NCBI GenBank assembly: GCA_964471535.1
Contig: CAYYHA010000229.1
Coordinates: 1 to 6,889 of the forward strand
Origin: CAYYHA01 sp964471535
Lineage (GTDB): Bacteria; Myxococcota; Myxococcia; SLRQ01
Length of the DNA stretch: 6,889 nucleotides
Direction: 5' to 3'
In this document: positions 1 to 5,804 of the stretch, in pieces
How the letters are laid out: each line of letters starts with the position of its first letter
Position numbering within the stretch: the stretch's first letter is position 1
Notes under the pieces: model-generated
What the model was told of the DNA's origin: nothing
The model's input: the letters and a program-made list of their open reading frames with translations, nothing else
The model's database searches: none
Made by a program: the position numbers and the translations under genes

Positions 1-4
1 GCGC

Positions 5-14
5 GGAGGAGGAG
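5..14 (+). promoter_or_regulatory. Ribosome binding site of the SDR gene
   Basis: The purine run GGAGGAGGAG sits just before the GTG at 17, with two bases between the run and the start codon and a core GGAGG a few bases further back. It supports GTG 17 as the start, because no other good Shine-Dalgarno sequence lies near an in-frame start. The promoter, if this is the first gene of its operon, lies outside the window. Confidence 0.75.
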
Positions 15-16
15 CC

Positions 17-1006
17 GTGAGCATCCTGGTGACCGGTGGAACCGGCTTCTTGGGGAGGCACGTCGTCCGCGCGCTCCTGGCTGCAGGCGAGGCACCGAAG
101 ATCCTGGTCCGCAACGACGACGCAGAGCTCTCGCGCCTCGGCGCCGAGGTGATCCCAGGCTCGGTGCTGATCCGAGACGACGTGGCGCGGGCACTCAGGG
201 GTGTGAGACAGGTCTTCCACCTCGCGGGCTTCGTCTCCCGGGATCGGAGTCACGGGCGCCTGATGTACGAGGTGCACGTGGAGGGCTCGCGCAACGTGCT
301 CGAGGCCGCCGCGGCCGCGGGGGTCGAGCGCGTGGTGGTTGCGTCGACCAGTGGCACCGTGGCGGTGAGTCCTCGGCCCGATCCGCTGCCTACCGAGCGC
401 GACCTCGATCCCATCGAGATCATCGCTGCCTGGCCCTACTACCTGAGCAAGCTCTACCAGGAGCGCCTCTGCTTTCGCCTCGGCCGGGAGCACGGCATCG
501 AGGTGGTCGCAGTCAACCCCAGCCTGCTCCTAGGACCCGGCGACCGTCGCCTCTCCTCGGTCTCCGATGTAAAGAAGATCGTCGACGGGGCGCTGCCGGC
601 GATCCCTCCTGGCGGCCTCTCCTTCGCCGATGTGCGCGACGTGGCGCAGGCCTGCCTCGCCGCAATGGAGCGGGGCCGGCCGGGAGAGCGCTACCTCCTC
701 GGGGCGGCGAACATGTCCTTCACCCACTTCGTTCGGAAGGTTGCGGCCATCGCCGGCGTGGAGGCGCCGCCGCTGAAGTTGCCAGAAGGGGTCACACGGG
801 TGAGTGCGCAGGTGTTGGACCGGCTGGGGGGCATCTTCGGCTTCACGCCGGCCGTGGATCCGGTCAGCGCAGAGATGAGCGAGTACTACTGGTACCTCGA
901 CGATTCGAAGGCCCGGGCAGAGCTCGGATGGGCGCCTCGGGATCCCCACGAGACGCTCGCCGACACGGTGGCCGATCTCGAGCGCCATCTGCCCTCTGCT
1001 GCTTGA
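17..1006 (+). CDS. NAD(P)-dependent epimerase/dehydratase, extended SDR (dihydroflavonol-reductase/HpnA-like)
   Basis: This 329-residue protein begins at a GTG codon behind a strong Shine-Dalgarno run. Residues 6-13 read TGGTGFLG, the dinucleotide-binding glycine motif of a Rossmann fold. The catalytic YxxxK pair is Y141 and K145 (YYLSK), and the TSG at 111-113 is in the right place for the active-site Ser/Thr. NPSLLLGPGD at about 167-176 and a conserved-looking C-terminal ELGWAPRDP segment fit extended SDRs of the dihydroflavonol 4-reductase/HpnA (hopanoid-associated sugar epimerase) group, and the length is normal for that group. These enzymes reduce or epimerise sugar-nucleotide, sterol-like or flavonol-like substrates with NAD(P)H in the cytoplasm. 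The substrate cannot be told from sequence, and no hopanoid genes are visible nearby. A ferredoxin gene follows after 22 nt and is probably co-transcribed. The SDR assignment is sure; the subfamily is moderate. Confidence 0.93.
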   Translation: MSILVTGGTGFLGRHVVRALLAAGEAPKILVRNDDAELSRLGAEVIPGSVLIRDDVARALRGVRQVFHLAGFVSRDRSHGRLMYEVHVEGSRNVLEAAAAAGVERVVVASTSGTVAVSPRPDPLPTERDLDPIEIIAAWPYYLSKLYQERLCFRLGREHGIEVVAVNPSLLLGPGDRRLSSVSDVKKIVDGALPAIPPGGLSFADVRDVAQACLAAMERGRPGERYLLGAANMSFTHFVRKVAAIAGVEAPPLKLPEGVTRVSAQVLDRLGGIFGFTPAVDPVSAEMSEYYWYLDDSKARAELGWAPRDPHETLADTVADLERHLPSAA

Positions 1007-1015
1007 GGCGCCACC

Positions 1016-1023
1016 GGGAGGGA
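1016..1023 (+). promoter_or_regulatory. Ribosome binding site of the ferredoxin gene
   Basis: GGGAGGGA lies five bases before the ATG at 1029 and ten bases after the SDR stop codon. It fixes the start of the small ferredoxin gene and shows independent translation initiation inside the presumed operon. Confidence 0.6.
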
Positions 1024-1028
1024 CGGCG

Positions 1029-1367
1029 ATGCCTAGACAGCCCTGGACTCGGCACATCTTCATCTGCACCAACGAGCGGCCCCCTGGCCATCCGCGGGGG
1101 AGCTGTGCGGCGCGTGGCAGCGAGGCGCTCGTTCCCGCCTTCAAGCAGGCGCTCAAGGCACGGGGGCTCGATCGCACGGTGCGGGCACAGCGGGCGGGCT
1201 GCTTCGACTACTGCGAGGGGGGCTGCGTGGTGGTGATCTATCCGGAGGGCGTCTGGTACGGCGGGGTGACGCCGGAGGACGTGGAGGAGATCGTTGCCGC
1301 GCTCGAGACGGGCCGTACCGTCGAGCGCTTGAAGCTCGACTTCGAGGCGCTCCCGGACAAGGGGTAG
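1029..1367 (+). CDS. Thioredoxin-like [2Fe-2S] ferredoxin
   Basis: This small 112-residue cytoplasmic protein carries the Cys pattern of the thioredoxin-like (Shethna/CbiW-type) [2Fe-2S] ferredoxins: C13, C26, C58 and C62, that is CX12C, 31 residues, then CX3C. The signature parts are HIFICTN at 9-15, PRGSC at 22-26 and AGCFDYCEGGC at 56-66. An extra Cys at 66 follows the fourth ligand. The downstream VVVIYPEGVWYGGVTPEDVEEI is typical of the family and completes the thioredoxin-like fold, in which the last ligands sit on a loop before a strand and helix. Such proteins carry one electron at a time for redox enzymes; the partner is unknown here. The gene follows the SDR by 22 nt with its own Shine-Dalgarno, so the two are probably one transcript. 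It ends 57 nt before the stop of a convergent gene. Confidence 0.92.
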   Translation: MPRQPWTRHIFICTNERPPGHPRGSCAARGSEALVPAFKQALKARGLDRTVRAQRAGCFDYCEGGCVVVIYPEGVWYGGVTPEDVEEIVAALETGRTVERLKLDFEALPDKG

Positions 1368-1417
1368 GGCGCCCGGCGGTCACACTCCGCCTCGCCGCGT
1401 CGGTGCGGGCTTCCCCG

Positions 1418-1441
1418 GCCGGCCCTAGGGCCGGCGCCGGC
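1418..1441. terminator. Overlapping GC palindromes at a convergent gene junction, possible bidirectional terminator
   Basis: Positions 1418-1435 form a perfect 18-base palindrome, GCCGGCCCTAGGGCCGGC. A second perfect palindrome, GCCGGCGCCGGC, occupies 1430-1441 and shares six bases with it, so only one hairpin can form at a time. The site lies between the ferredoxin stop at 1367 and the end of the opposing minus-strand gene, whose TAG stop (1425-1427) is inside the first palindrome. The location suits a bidirectional terminator. There is no T-tract on either strand and little room for a loop, so classical intrinsic termination is not proven. Part of the symmetry may simply reflect GC-rich codons. 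Confidence 0.4.
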
Positions 1442-4319
1442 GGCGGAGGAGGCCCACGCTCCCTGCGCCGAGCAAGAAGAGCGCGGCGGGGCTGCCGCCG
1501 GAGCCGCCGCAGCCCCCCTCGCAGCCGCGCGTCTGCGCCGTTTGGTCGAGGGTGAGGATGAAGCCCTGGCTCTGGTTGCTGGTGAGGGTCACCACGGTGG
1601 AGGCAGGCACGTAGCCGGGATGGCTCGCGCGGATCCGGTAGATGCCCGGCGGGTTGTCCTCGAAGCGGTACTTCCCCTCACCGTCGGTGGTGGCGCGCCC
1701 GAGCTTCGGTCCCTCGACGATCTCCACGGTGGACCCACCCCAGTCTTCGCGGCCCTCGAGCTGCACGACGCCCTCAAGGACGAAGCCGGCGCCCTCGGCA
1801 CGCTCGAGGGCGAAGTCGCGCTGCGTCGAGGTAGAAAGATCGAGGGTCTCGCTCACGGGACGCCAGCCCTGGGCGCTGACCGTGATGCCGTAGCGGCCGG
1901 CGGGTAGACCGGAGAAGACGTAGTCGCCGAGCTGATCGCTCTCGGTGAGGCGCGCCGTTCCGTTGGCATCGGTGAGCTTCAGGGTCGCCCCGGCGATGGG
2001 GAGGTCCTCGAGGCCGGCGACGGTGACCTTGCCCGAGAGCACCAGCGCCTGGCCCCCCGGCGCCAGGCCAATGGCGACGTCGCTCACCGGGCCGTTCATC
2101 ACCTCGATCTGCACCTCGGTGGCCTCGTAGCCGGGGGCACCGGCGGCGACGGTGTGCGTCCCGTTGGGGATCAGGGTGAAGCGGAAGGTGCCGTCGGCGC
2201 CGGTGGTGACGAGCGCACCCTCGTCTTGGATCTCCACCGTTGCCCCGGCGATGGGGGCGTCGGTCGTCGCGTCGTAGACCCGGCCGCTCACGTCGAAGCC
2301 GGCCGGCCGCGGCCGGAGCGAGATGAGCAGCCCCGTGACGTCCATGTCGGCGACGGGGACGGGCACCCGCTTGTTGTAGTAGCCGGTGGCGATCACCAAG
2401 AGGTCGTAGTCCTGGTCGGGCTCCACGTCGGTCAAGGTGAACTGTCCGTTCGCGTTCGTGGTCACCTCGGCCAGGTTCGTCCCCATCCGCTCGAGGCGCA
2501 CCCGAGCCCCCTCGATGGCCTTGCCCGTCGCTTCCGACTCGACGCGCCCACTGATGCGGACCGTGGGCAGGGGGTCGAGGGCGAAGTCCTGCACGAGGTC
2601 GCCATCGACCACGAGGTTGCTCGCGGTCGCCGGGGCGTAGCCCATCCTGCTTGCGGTCAGCGTGTAGGTTCCTCCGGGGAGGGTCAGGGCATAGCTTCCG
2701 TCCATCGCCGAGGTCGCCGAGGCGCCGCCCGGCTGGGCGGCGATGACGGCACCGCCGAGGGGCATGCTGGTGGCGCTGTCGGTCACCGTCCCGCGGACGG
2801 TGAACTGGAACGCGTCGGGGGGAGCGCCGGGGGTCGGAGCAGGGGCGACCGCCCAGCTCGTGGCCAGGTCCTCGGTGGTCTCGTCGTCGCGGGTGCCCCG
2901 CGCGGCATCGAGCACCCCATTGGCCCCCGCCGCCTCCGTCTCACCCGGCTCGCTGGGATCGCGACGGGCGATGAAGGTGCCCGCCGGCGCGAAGGTGCCC
3001 GTGCCCGCATCGGTCCCGTAGGTCGAGGTGCCCACCGTGACCCCACTTTTGTCCGCGGGGGCGTCGGTCGGGGCGGGGCTGCCCCAGATCACCAGATCCA
3101 CGTCGGCGACGAGCTCGTCCCCCGGCAGCAGCGCGTAGAGCACCACGAACTCCCCCGCGGGATCGAGGGCCGGTCCGTCCACCGAGGTCACGGCGCCGTA
3201 GGCGGGCACCATGGAGGCCACCTCGAGGTCGGGGGCCACGCCGTAGGCGGCGGTGAAGGTCGCTGCGTCCACCAGGCTGACGCTGAGGTAGCCTCCGGCG
3301 CGCAGCACCGTGCCGGCGGGGAAGCCGACGGCGAAGTCGCCGGGATCCACCGCCACCGGCATGCCACCCTGCTGCGCGTAGCGGGGGTCGTCGCTCAGGA
3401 AGAGCCCCTCGAGGGCGAGGGGAACGGGGCCGGGGTTCTGCACCTCGATGAAGGGCGCGGTGGGATCGGTTGCGATCTCGGAGAGAAGCGGCAGCACGAG
3501 CCCCTGTGGGTCTGCGACCTGCCGCGCCATCCCCCGATCGGCCTTCAGCTCGAAGCGGACGTAGTGCCAGCGGGGGGAGGAGAGTGCATAGCCGCTCCAC
3601 GGAGACTCGACTCCATCGAAGCCCCAGCCGTCCGGCCCCAGCTTCAGTGACCAGTCGGCCGCGCCGGCGACCTGCCAGCGCTCGGCGCCGCCAAAGCCGG
3701 CAGGCGAGAGCAGGGTCACGGTGTAGGTGCCGTCGCCGGCGACGCGGTCGCCCCGGCTGCCATCGTCCACCATGCGCATCCGGGCAGAGGAGGCGTCGAA
3801 GGCCGCCTCGCCGAAGCGGGGCTGGAAGGAACCGGCCGCCGTCCAAGTGGCACCCGCGGTGTTGTAGTCGTCCCAGATGGCGGGGATGGGCGCAAAGCCC
3901 CGGCACGCGAGCACCGTGGCCGGGTCGGGACAGGCCGCATCGGTGGACTCACTCGGGTCGAGGGCGGTCGCGTAGCGAACCGTCACCGTGTAGGCATTGC
4001 CATCGGGAAAGGCGAGCGGCATCGGCGCGCCGCCGCGGGCACCGAGGGCGCTGCTGAGATCGCCACCAGGGGGGATGACCAGGTACTGGTAGGTTCGCGC
4101 GCCGGCGGCGGCGGGGAAGCTCAGCTGTGCCGTCCAGATGCCGTCCCCCGCCGCAGCATCCCCCTGCGTGGCTCCGTCGTCGACCAGGTCGACGCCGTTG
4201 GTCATGGGATCGAAGGCCGGGTCGGTGTCGAGCTTCCACACCACGCGGGGCGCCTGGGCCGCGGCGATTGACGGTGCGGCGGCGGCGCAGGCGAGCAGGA
4301 CGGCGGCGCAGGTCTTCAT
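1425..4319 (-). CDS. Secreted multidomain MYXO-CTERM protein: two DDG/GDG domains, lamin-tail domain, five carboxypeptidase-regulatory-like domains
   Basis: This exported protein has 964 residues from the ATG at 4319. The open frame extends far upstream, but this start has a strong GAGGAGGAG ribosome site and a Sec signal peptide (residues 1-21, probable cleavage after AAA before Q22). Two beta domains follow, carrying the Asp/Gly motifs VDDG..GD...GDGIWT (46-63) and VDDG..GD..AGDGTYT (184-200), as in choice-of-anchor-X-like or early-set domains. Residues about 276-502 look like a lamin-tail domain: LSEIATDP, FIEVQNPG, LEGLFLSDD, and a closing PAPTPGAPP. Five carboxypeptidase-regulatory-like beta-sandwich domains follow, from about 505 to 925. 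The end (931-964) is a MYXO-CTERM tail with CEGGC (C933, C937), a hydrophobic stretch and RRRRRP. In Myxococcota such tails are known to be cleaved by a myxosortase and to place the protein on the cell surface. No catalytic domain is seen, so a structural, adhesive or binding role is inferred. The gene is translationally coupled to the lipoprotein gene upstream. Confidence 0.93.
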   Translation of the reverse strand: MKTCAAVLLACAAAAPSIAAAQAPRVVWKLDTDPAFDPMTNGVDLVDDGATQGDAAAGDGIWTAQLSFPAAAGARTYQYLVIPPGGDLSSALGARGGAPMPLAFPDGNAYTVTVRYATALDPSESTDAACPDPATVLACRGFAPIPAIWDDYNTAGATWTAAGSFQPRFGEAAFDASSARMRMVDDGSRGDRVAGDGTYTVTLLSPAGFGGAERWQVAGAADWSLKLGPDGWGFDGVESPWSGYALSSPRWHYVRFELKADRGMARQVADPQGLVLPLLSEIATDPTAPFIEVQNPGPVPLALEGLFLSDDPRYAQQGGMPVAVDPGDFAVGFPAGTVLRAGGYLSVSLVDAATFTAAYGVAPDLEVASMVPAYGAVTSVDGPALDPAGEFVVLYALLPGDELVADVDLVIWGSPAPTDAPADKSGVTVGTSTYGTDAGTGTFAPAGTFIARRDPSEPGETEAAGANGVLDAARGTRDDETTEDLATSWAVAPAPTPGAPPDAFQFTVRGTVTDSATSMPLGGAVIAAQPGGASATSAMDGSYALTLPGGTYTLTASRMGYAPATASNLVVDGDLVQDFALDPLPTVRISGRVESEATGKAIEGARVRLERMGTNLAEVTTNANGQFTLTDVEPDQDYDLLVIATGYYNKRVPVPVADMDVTGLLISLRPRPAGFDVSGRVYDATTDAPIAGATVEIQDEGALVTTGADGTFRFTLIPNGTHTVAAGAPGYEATEVQIEVMNGPVSDVAIGLAPGGQALVLSGKVTVAGLEDLPIAGATLKLTDANGTARLTESDQLGDYVFSGLPAGRYGITVSAQGWRPVSETLDLSTSTQRDFALERAEGAGFVLEGVVQLEGREDWGGSTVEIVEGPKLGRATTDGEGKYRFEDNPPGIYRIRASHPGYVPASTVVTLTSNQSQGFILTLDQTAQTRGCEGGCGGSGGSPAALFLLGAGSVGLLRRRRRP
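1428..1529 (-). other. MYXO-CTERM sorting tail (coding segment)
   Basis: This segment encodes residues 931-964 of the large secreted protein. It contains RGCEGGCGGSGGS, a hydrophobic helix of about 14 residues (PAALFLLGAGSVGLL), and a terminal Arg cluster RRRRRP. Cys, Gly/Ser linker, helix and Arg cluster match the known tripartite MYXO-CTERM signal. The helix holds the precursor in the inner membrane until a myxosortase processes it at the Cys motif. It is the main reason for placing the window in the Myxococcota. The second Cys at 937 leaves open which Cys is used. Confidence 0.9.
1545..2807 (-). repeat. Five tandem carboxypeptidase-regulatory-like domains (protein-level repeat)
   Basis: Five units of about 80 residues lie end to end, at about residues 505-583, 587-668, 674-752, 758-838 and 846-925. 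Each opens with a G-x-V strand (VRGTVTD, ISGRVES, VSGRVYD, LSGKVTV, LEGVVQL). Each continues through a G-A/S-x-V strand such as IAGATVEI, a D/N/L-G-x-[YF] turn (MDGSYAL, ANGQFTL, ADGTFRF, LGDYVF, GEGKYRF), a tyrosine-corner-like G-x-Y/H segment and a G[YW] motif (MGYAP, TGYYN, PGYEA, QGWRP, PGYVP). The copies are strongly diverged at the DNA level, so they are old duplications and not a recombining repeat. Units 4 and 5 lack the usual Asp after the first strand. Confidence 0.85.
2814..3494 (-). other. Lamin-tail-like domain (coding segment)
   Basis: Residues about 276-502 of the large secreted protein start with LVLPLLSEIATDPTAPFIEV and QNPGPVPLALEGLFLSDD, matching the opening of bacterial lamin-tail domains (SEI..., FIE..N.g, l.G..LSDD). 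They end with SWAVAPAPTPGAPP, the common closing pattern of that family. In between are strands such as GGYLSVSLV and GEFVVLYAL and an insertion rich in Thr, Gly and Asp. Lamin-tail domains in secreted bacterial proteins are usually seen as binding or anchoring modules; the ligand is unknown. The assignment is by motif recognition, without a profile search. Confidence 0.7.
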
Positions 4320-4798
4320 GGCTCCTCCTCGACTGTGACGGTCATCAGGTACTCCGCGTCCATGTCGGAGTAGACGCTGAGCAGGTGGTCCCCCGCCTCG
4401 CCCATCTCGAGGTGGAACTCCAAGATTCGGTCGTCGCCCGCGTACTCGAAGAGATCGACGTCGACGAGCTGCTCGAGGTCGCTGTTGCCGCAGTCGGGGC
4501 TGAAGCCCTCCACGAGGAGCTCCGTCCCCGGAAAGATCATCTTGGTGAGGAGGAGGCGGACGACCAGCGTCGCATCGACCCGTTCGGTGCGGACCACCAC
4601 CCGCTGCTCGCCGGGGAAGCGGCCGCGGACGAAGTGCGCCTCGTCGAGGACGCAGCCCGCCTGCAGCCGGCACTGGGGCACCACCCCGTTGCACAGATCC
4701 TCGATGCGGCCGCCGGCGAAGATCTGCTCGTCCGAGAAGCAACCGCCGAGGGCGATGGCCGCGAGGAGCAGCAGCGCTGCGTAGAGGCCGGCTCGCAT
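4316..4798 (-). CDS. Small Cys-rich outer-envelope lipoprotein of unknown function
   Basis: This protein has 160 residues. The start at 4798 is chosen because a strong GGAGGTGG site lies six bases before it and because a clean lipoprotein signal follows: MRAG, a hydrophobic run of about 13 residues, and the lipobox LGGC with the lipidated Cys at 20. The open frame continues upstream but without a signal. The mature part has four more Cys (36, 43, 49, 103), enough for two disulfides in the periplasm. The second half alternates short hydrophobic strands (RVVVR, ATLVVRLLL, TELLVEGF, RILEFHLEM, HLLSVYS, YLMTVTVEEE), which suggests a beta sandwich. I recognise no family. Its TGA overlaps the ATG of the large MYXO-CTERM gene (ATGA), so the two are co-translated and the products may work together on the cell surface. 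Only 24 nt separate its start from a divergent gene. Confidence 0.85.
   Translation of the reverse strand: MRAGLYAALLLLAAIALGGCFSDEQIFAGGRIEDLCNGVVPQCRLQAGCVLDEAHFVRGRFPGEQRVVVRTERVDATLVVRLLLTKMIFPGTELLVEGFSPDCGNSDLEQLVDVDLFEYAGDDRILEFHLEMGEAGDHLLSVYSDMDAEYLMTVTVEEEP
4322..4330 (-). promoter_or_regulatory. Ribosome binding site inside the upstream lipoprotein gene
   Basis: On the minus strand GAGGAGGAG stands two bases before the ATG at 4319. The same nine bases are the three Glu codons near the C-terminus of the lipoprotein (VEEEP then TGA). The site selects the start of the 964-residue protein and, with the ATGA stop/start overlap, indicates translational coupling. Confidence 0.8.
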
Positions 4799-4804
4799 TT
4801 GCCG

Positions 4805-4812
4805 CCACCTCC
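4805..4812 (-). promoter_or_regulatory. Ribosome binding site of the small lipoprotein
   Basis: GGAGGTGG on the minus strand lies six bases before the ATG at 4798, an ideal spacing. It occupies a third of the 24-nt space between the two divergent start codons and decides the start of the lipoprotein gene. Confidence 0.8.
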
Positions 4813-4822
4813 GCACGTTGGT

Positions 4823-5791
4823 ATGCCTGCCCGGGTGAGCGCGGTCGACTCCCACCTCGCCCGCATCGCGCGCGTCCGCTGCGGGCCCCTCGTCCTGGCG
4901 CTCCTCCTCGTCCTGCCGGGTCTGGCCTGGGGACAGGCGCGGGGCGGGCCCGGTCCCACGCCGGCGCGCATCGCCGTGCGCATCCTGCCGGTGGGGCAGG
5001 AGACGCCCGCCAGAATGGTGCTGCAGGCGGTGCACCACGGGGGGGTGGCCTTCGTCGACATCGACGCCCTCGGTCTTGCCGGCGGGGCGCCTGCCGGGCT
5101 GCGTGACCTCGAGGAGGAGGCCCGGGCCCTCGAGCTGCGCTTCGCGTTCCGGGAGGCGGTCGAGCGCTGGCGTGAGGTGGTCGAGCGCCTGAGCAACGCG
5201 CGCACCGTGCTCCTCGTCCCCGGCCGCGTCGCACGGGCCCGGGTGGGGCTGGCCGCAGCCTACGCCAACGCCGGAGAGCGGGATCTGGCGATCCTCGAGT
5301 TCCGCAAGGCGCTCGCCCTCGATGCCGGCATCACGGCCGGGCCCGAGTACCCCCCCGCGGTACGCGAGCTCTTCGCCGAGGCCCGGCGCCAAGGCCCGGC
5401 CCTGCCCGTTGCGCCGGACGACGCAGTTCTCGAGCGCCTCGCCACCGAAGCAGGGGTCGAGGGAATCCTCTGGCTGGCCACGGGCCGGGAGGAGGGCAGG
5501 CGGTACCTGGTGCGTCGTCTTCATCGGGTGGGAAGGCAGGGCTCGGAGGAGGTTCGGGTGCGCCTGCCCGAGGAGGCGCCGGCGGCGCGAGCGATCGCGA
5601 TGCGCGAGGGGAAGCAGCTCGAGGAGGAGCTGCGTCAGGCCTTTCCTGAGCCCCCGCCGCCACCGCCCCCGTGGCACGAAAACCCCCTCGTTTGGGGCTC
5701 GGCCATCGGGCTCTCGGCGGCGGCGGTGGCCGGGGTCGTCCTCGCACTCACGCTCGGCCGGGAAAAGGTGGACGTCGTACTGCGATATTGA
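4823..5791 (+). CDS. Exported TPR-like protein with poly-proline hinge and C-terminal membrane anchor
   Basis: This protein has 322 residues from ATG 4823; an in-frame GTG at 4835 is the other possible start, and neither has a clear Shine-Dalgarno. A Sec signal peptide covers about 1-37, with the hydrophobic core GPLVLALLLVLPGLAWG and probable cleavage after AWG. A strand/helix segment follows (RIAVRILPV, 49-57). Next comes a helical region at about 93-190, where GLAAAYANAG...AILEFRKALALD (142-167) is a good tetratricopeptide repeat and ELRFAFREAVERWREVVERL just before it may be another. Residues 201-250 form a mixed segment (LERLATEAGVEGILWLATG) reminiscent of the nucleotide-free alpha/beta part of other myxobacterial TPR proteins; that comparison is from memory. 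Seven prolines (277-283) precede a membrane helix at about 288-311 and a short tail ending VDVVLRY. This predicts an inner-membrane protein with a periplasmic body. The kelch lipoprotein gene follows after 13 nt. The function is unknown, perhaps scaffolding. Confidence 0.87.
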   Translation: MPARVSAVDSHLARIARVRCGPLVLALLLVLPGLAWGQARGGPGPTPARIAVRILPVGQETPARMVLQAVHHGGVAFVDIDALGLAGGAPAGLRDLEEEARALELRFAFREAVERWREVVERLSNARTVLLVPGRVARARVGLAAAYANAGERDLAILEFRKALALDAGITAGPEYPPAVRELFAEARRQGPALPVAPDDAVLERLATEAGVEGILWLATGREEGRRYLVRRLHRVGRQGSEEVRVRLPEEAPAARAIAMREGKQLEEELRQAFPEPPPPPPPWHENPLVWGSAIGLSAAAVAGVVLALTLGREKVDVVLRY

Positions 5792-5804
5792 GTTCTCCCC
5801 CGCC

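Noticed and set aside
1545..2807. Possible CRISPR or DNA-level tandem repeat over the five repeated domains
   Set aside because: The similarity is only at the protein level, with about 80-residue units and strongly diverged codons. There are no short identical repeats with regular spacers.
2154..3650. Long plus-strand open frame (498 codons) antisense to the large secreted gene
   Set aside because: Its composition is Gly/His/Arg/Val-rich without strands, signals or motifs, and it lacks a ribosome site. The minus-strand frame has a signal peptide, clear domains and a sorting tail. It is a GC-driven shadow.
4287..4319. Lipobox-like LLAC at residues 8-11 of the large protein
   Set aside because: The hydrophobic run before this Cys is too short for a lipoprotein signal. 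A normal Sec cleavage site after residue 21 fits better, and the C-terminal tail already supplies surface anchoring.
4127..4822. Upstream extension of the plus-strand TPR frame
   Set aside because: It lies antisense to the lipoprotein gene and the start of the large gene and has a shadow-like composition. The signal peptide begins only at 4823 or 4835.
4320..5234. Upstream extension of the 964-residue frame on the minus strand
   Set aside because: The extension is Arg/Pro/Ala-rich low-complexity sequence that runs through the lipoprotein gene and the divergent gene. The signal peptide and ribosome site at 4319 mark the real start.
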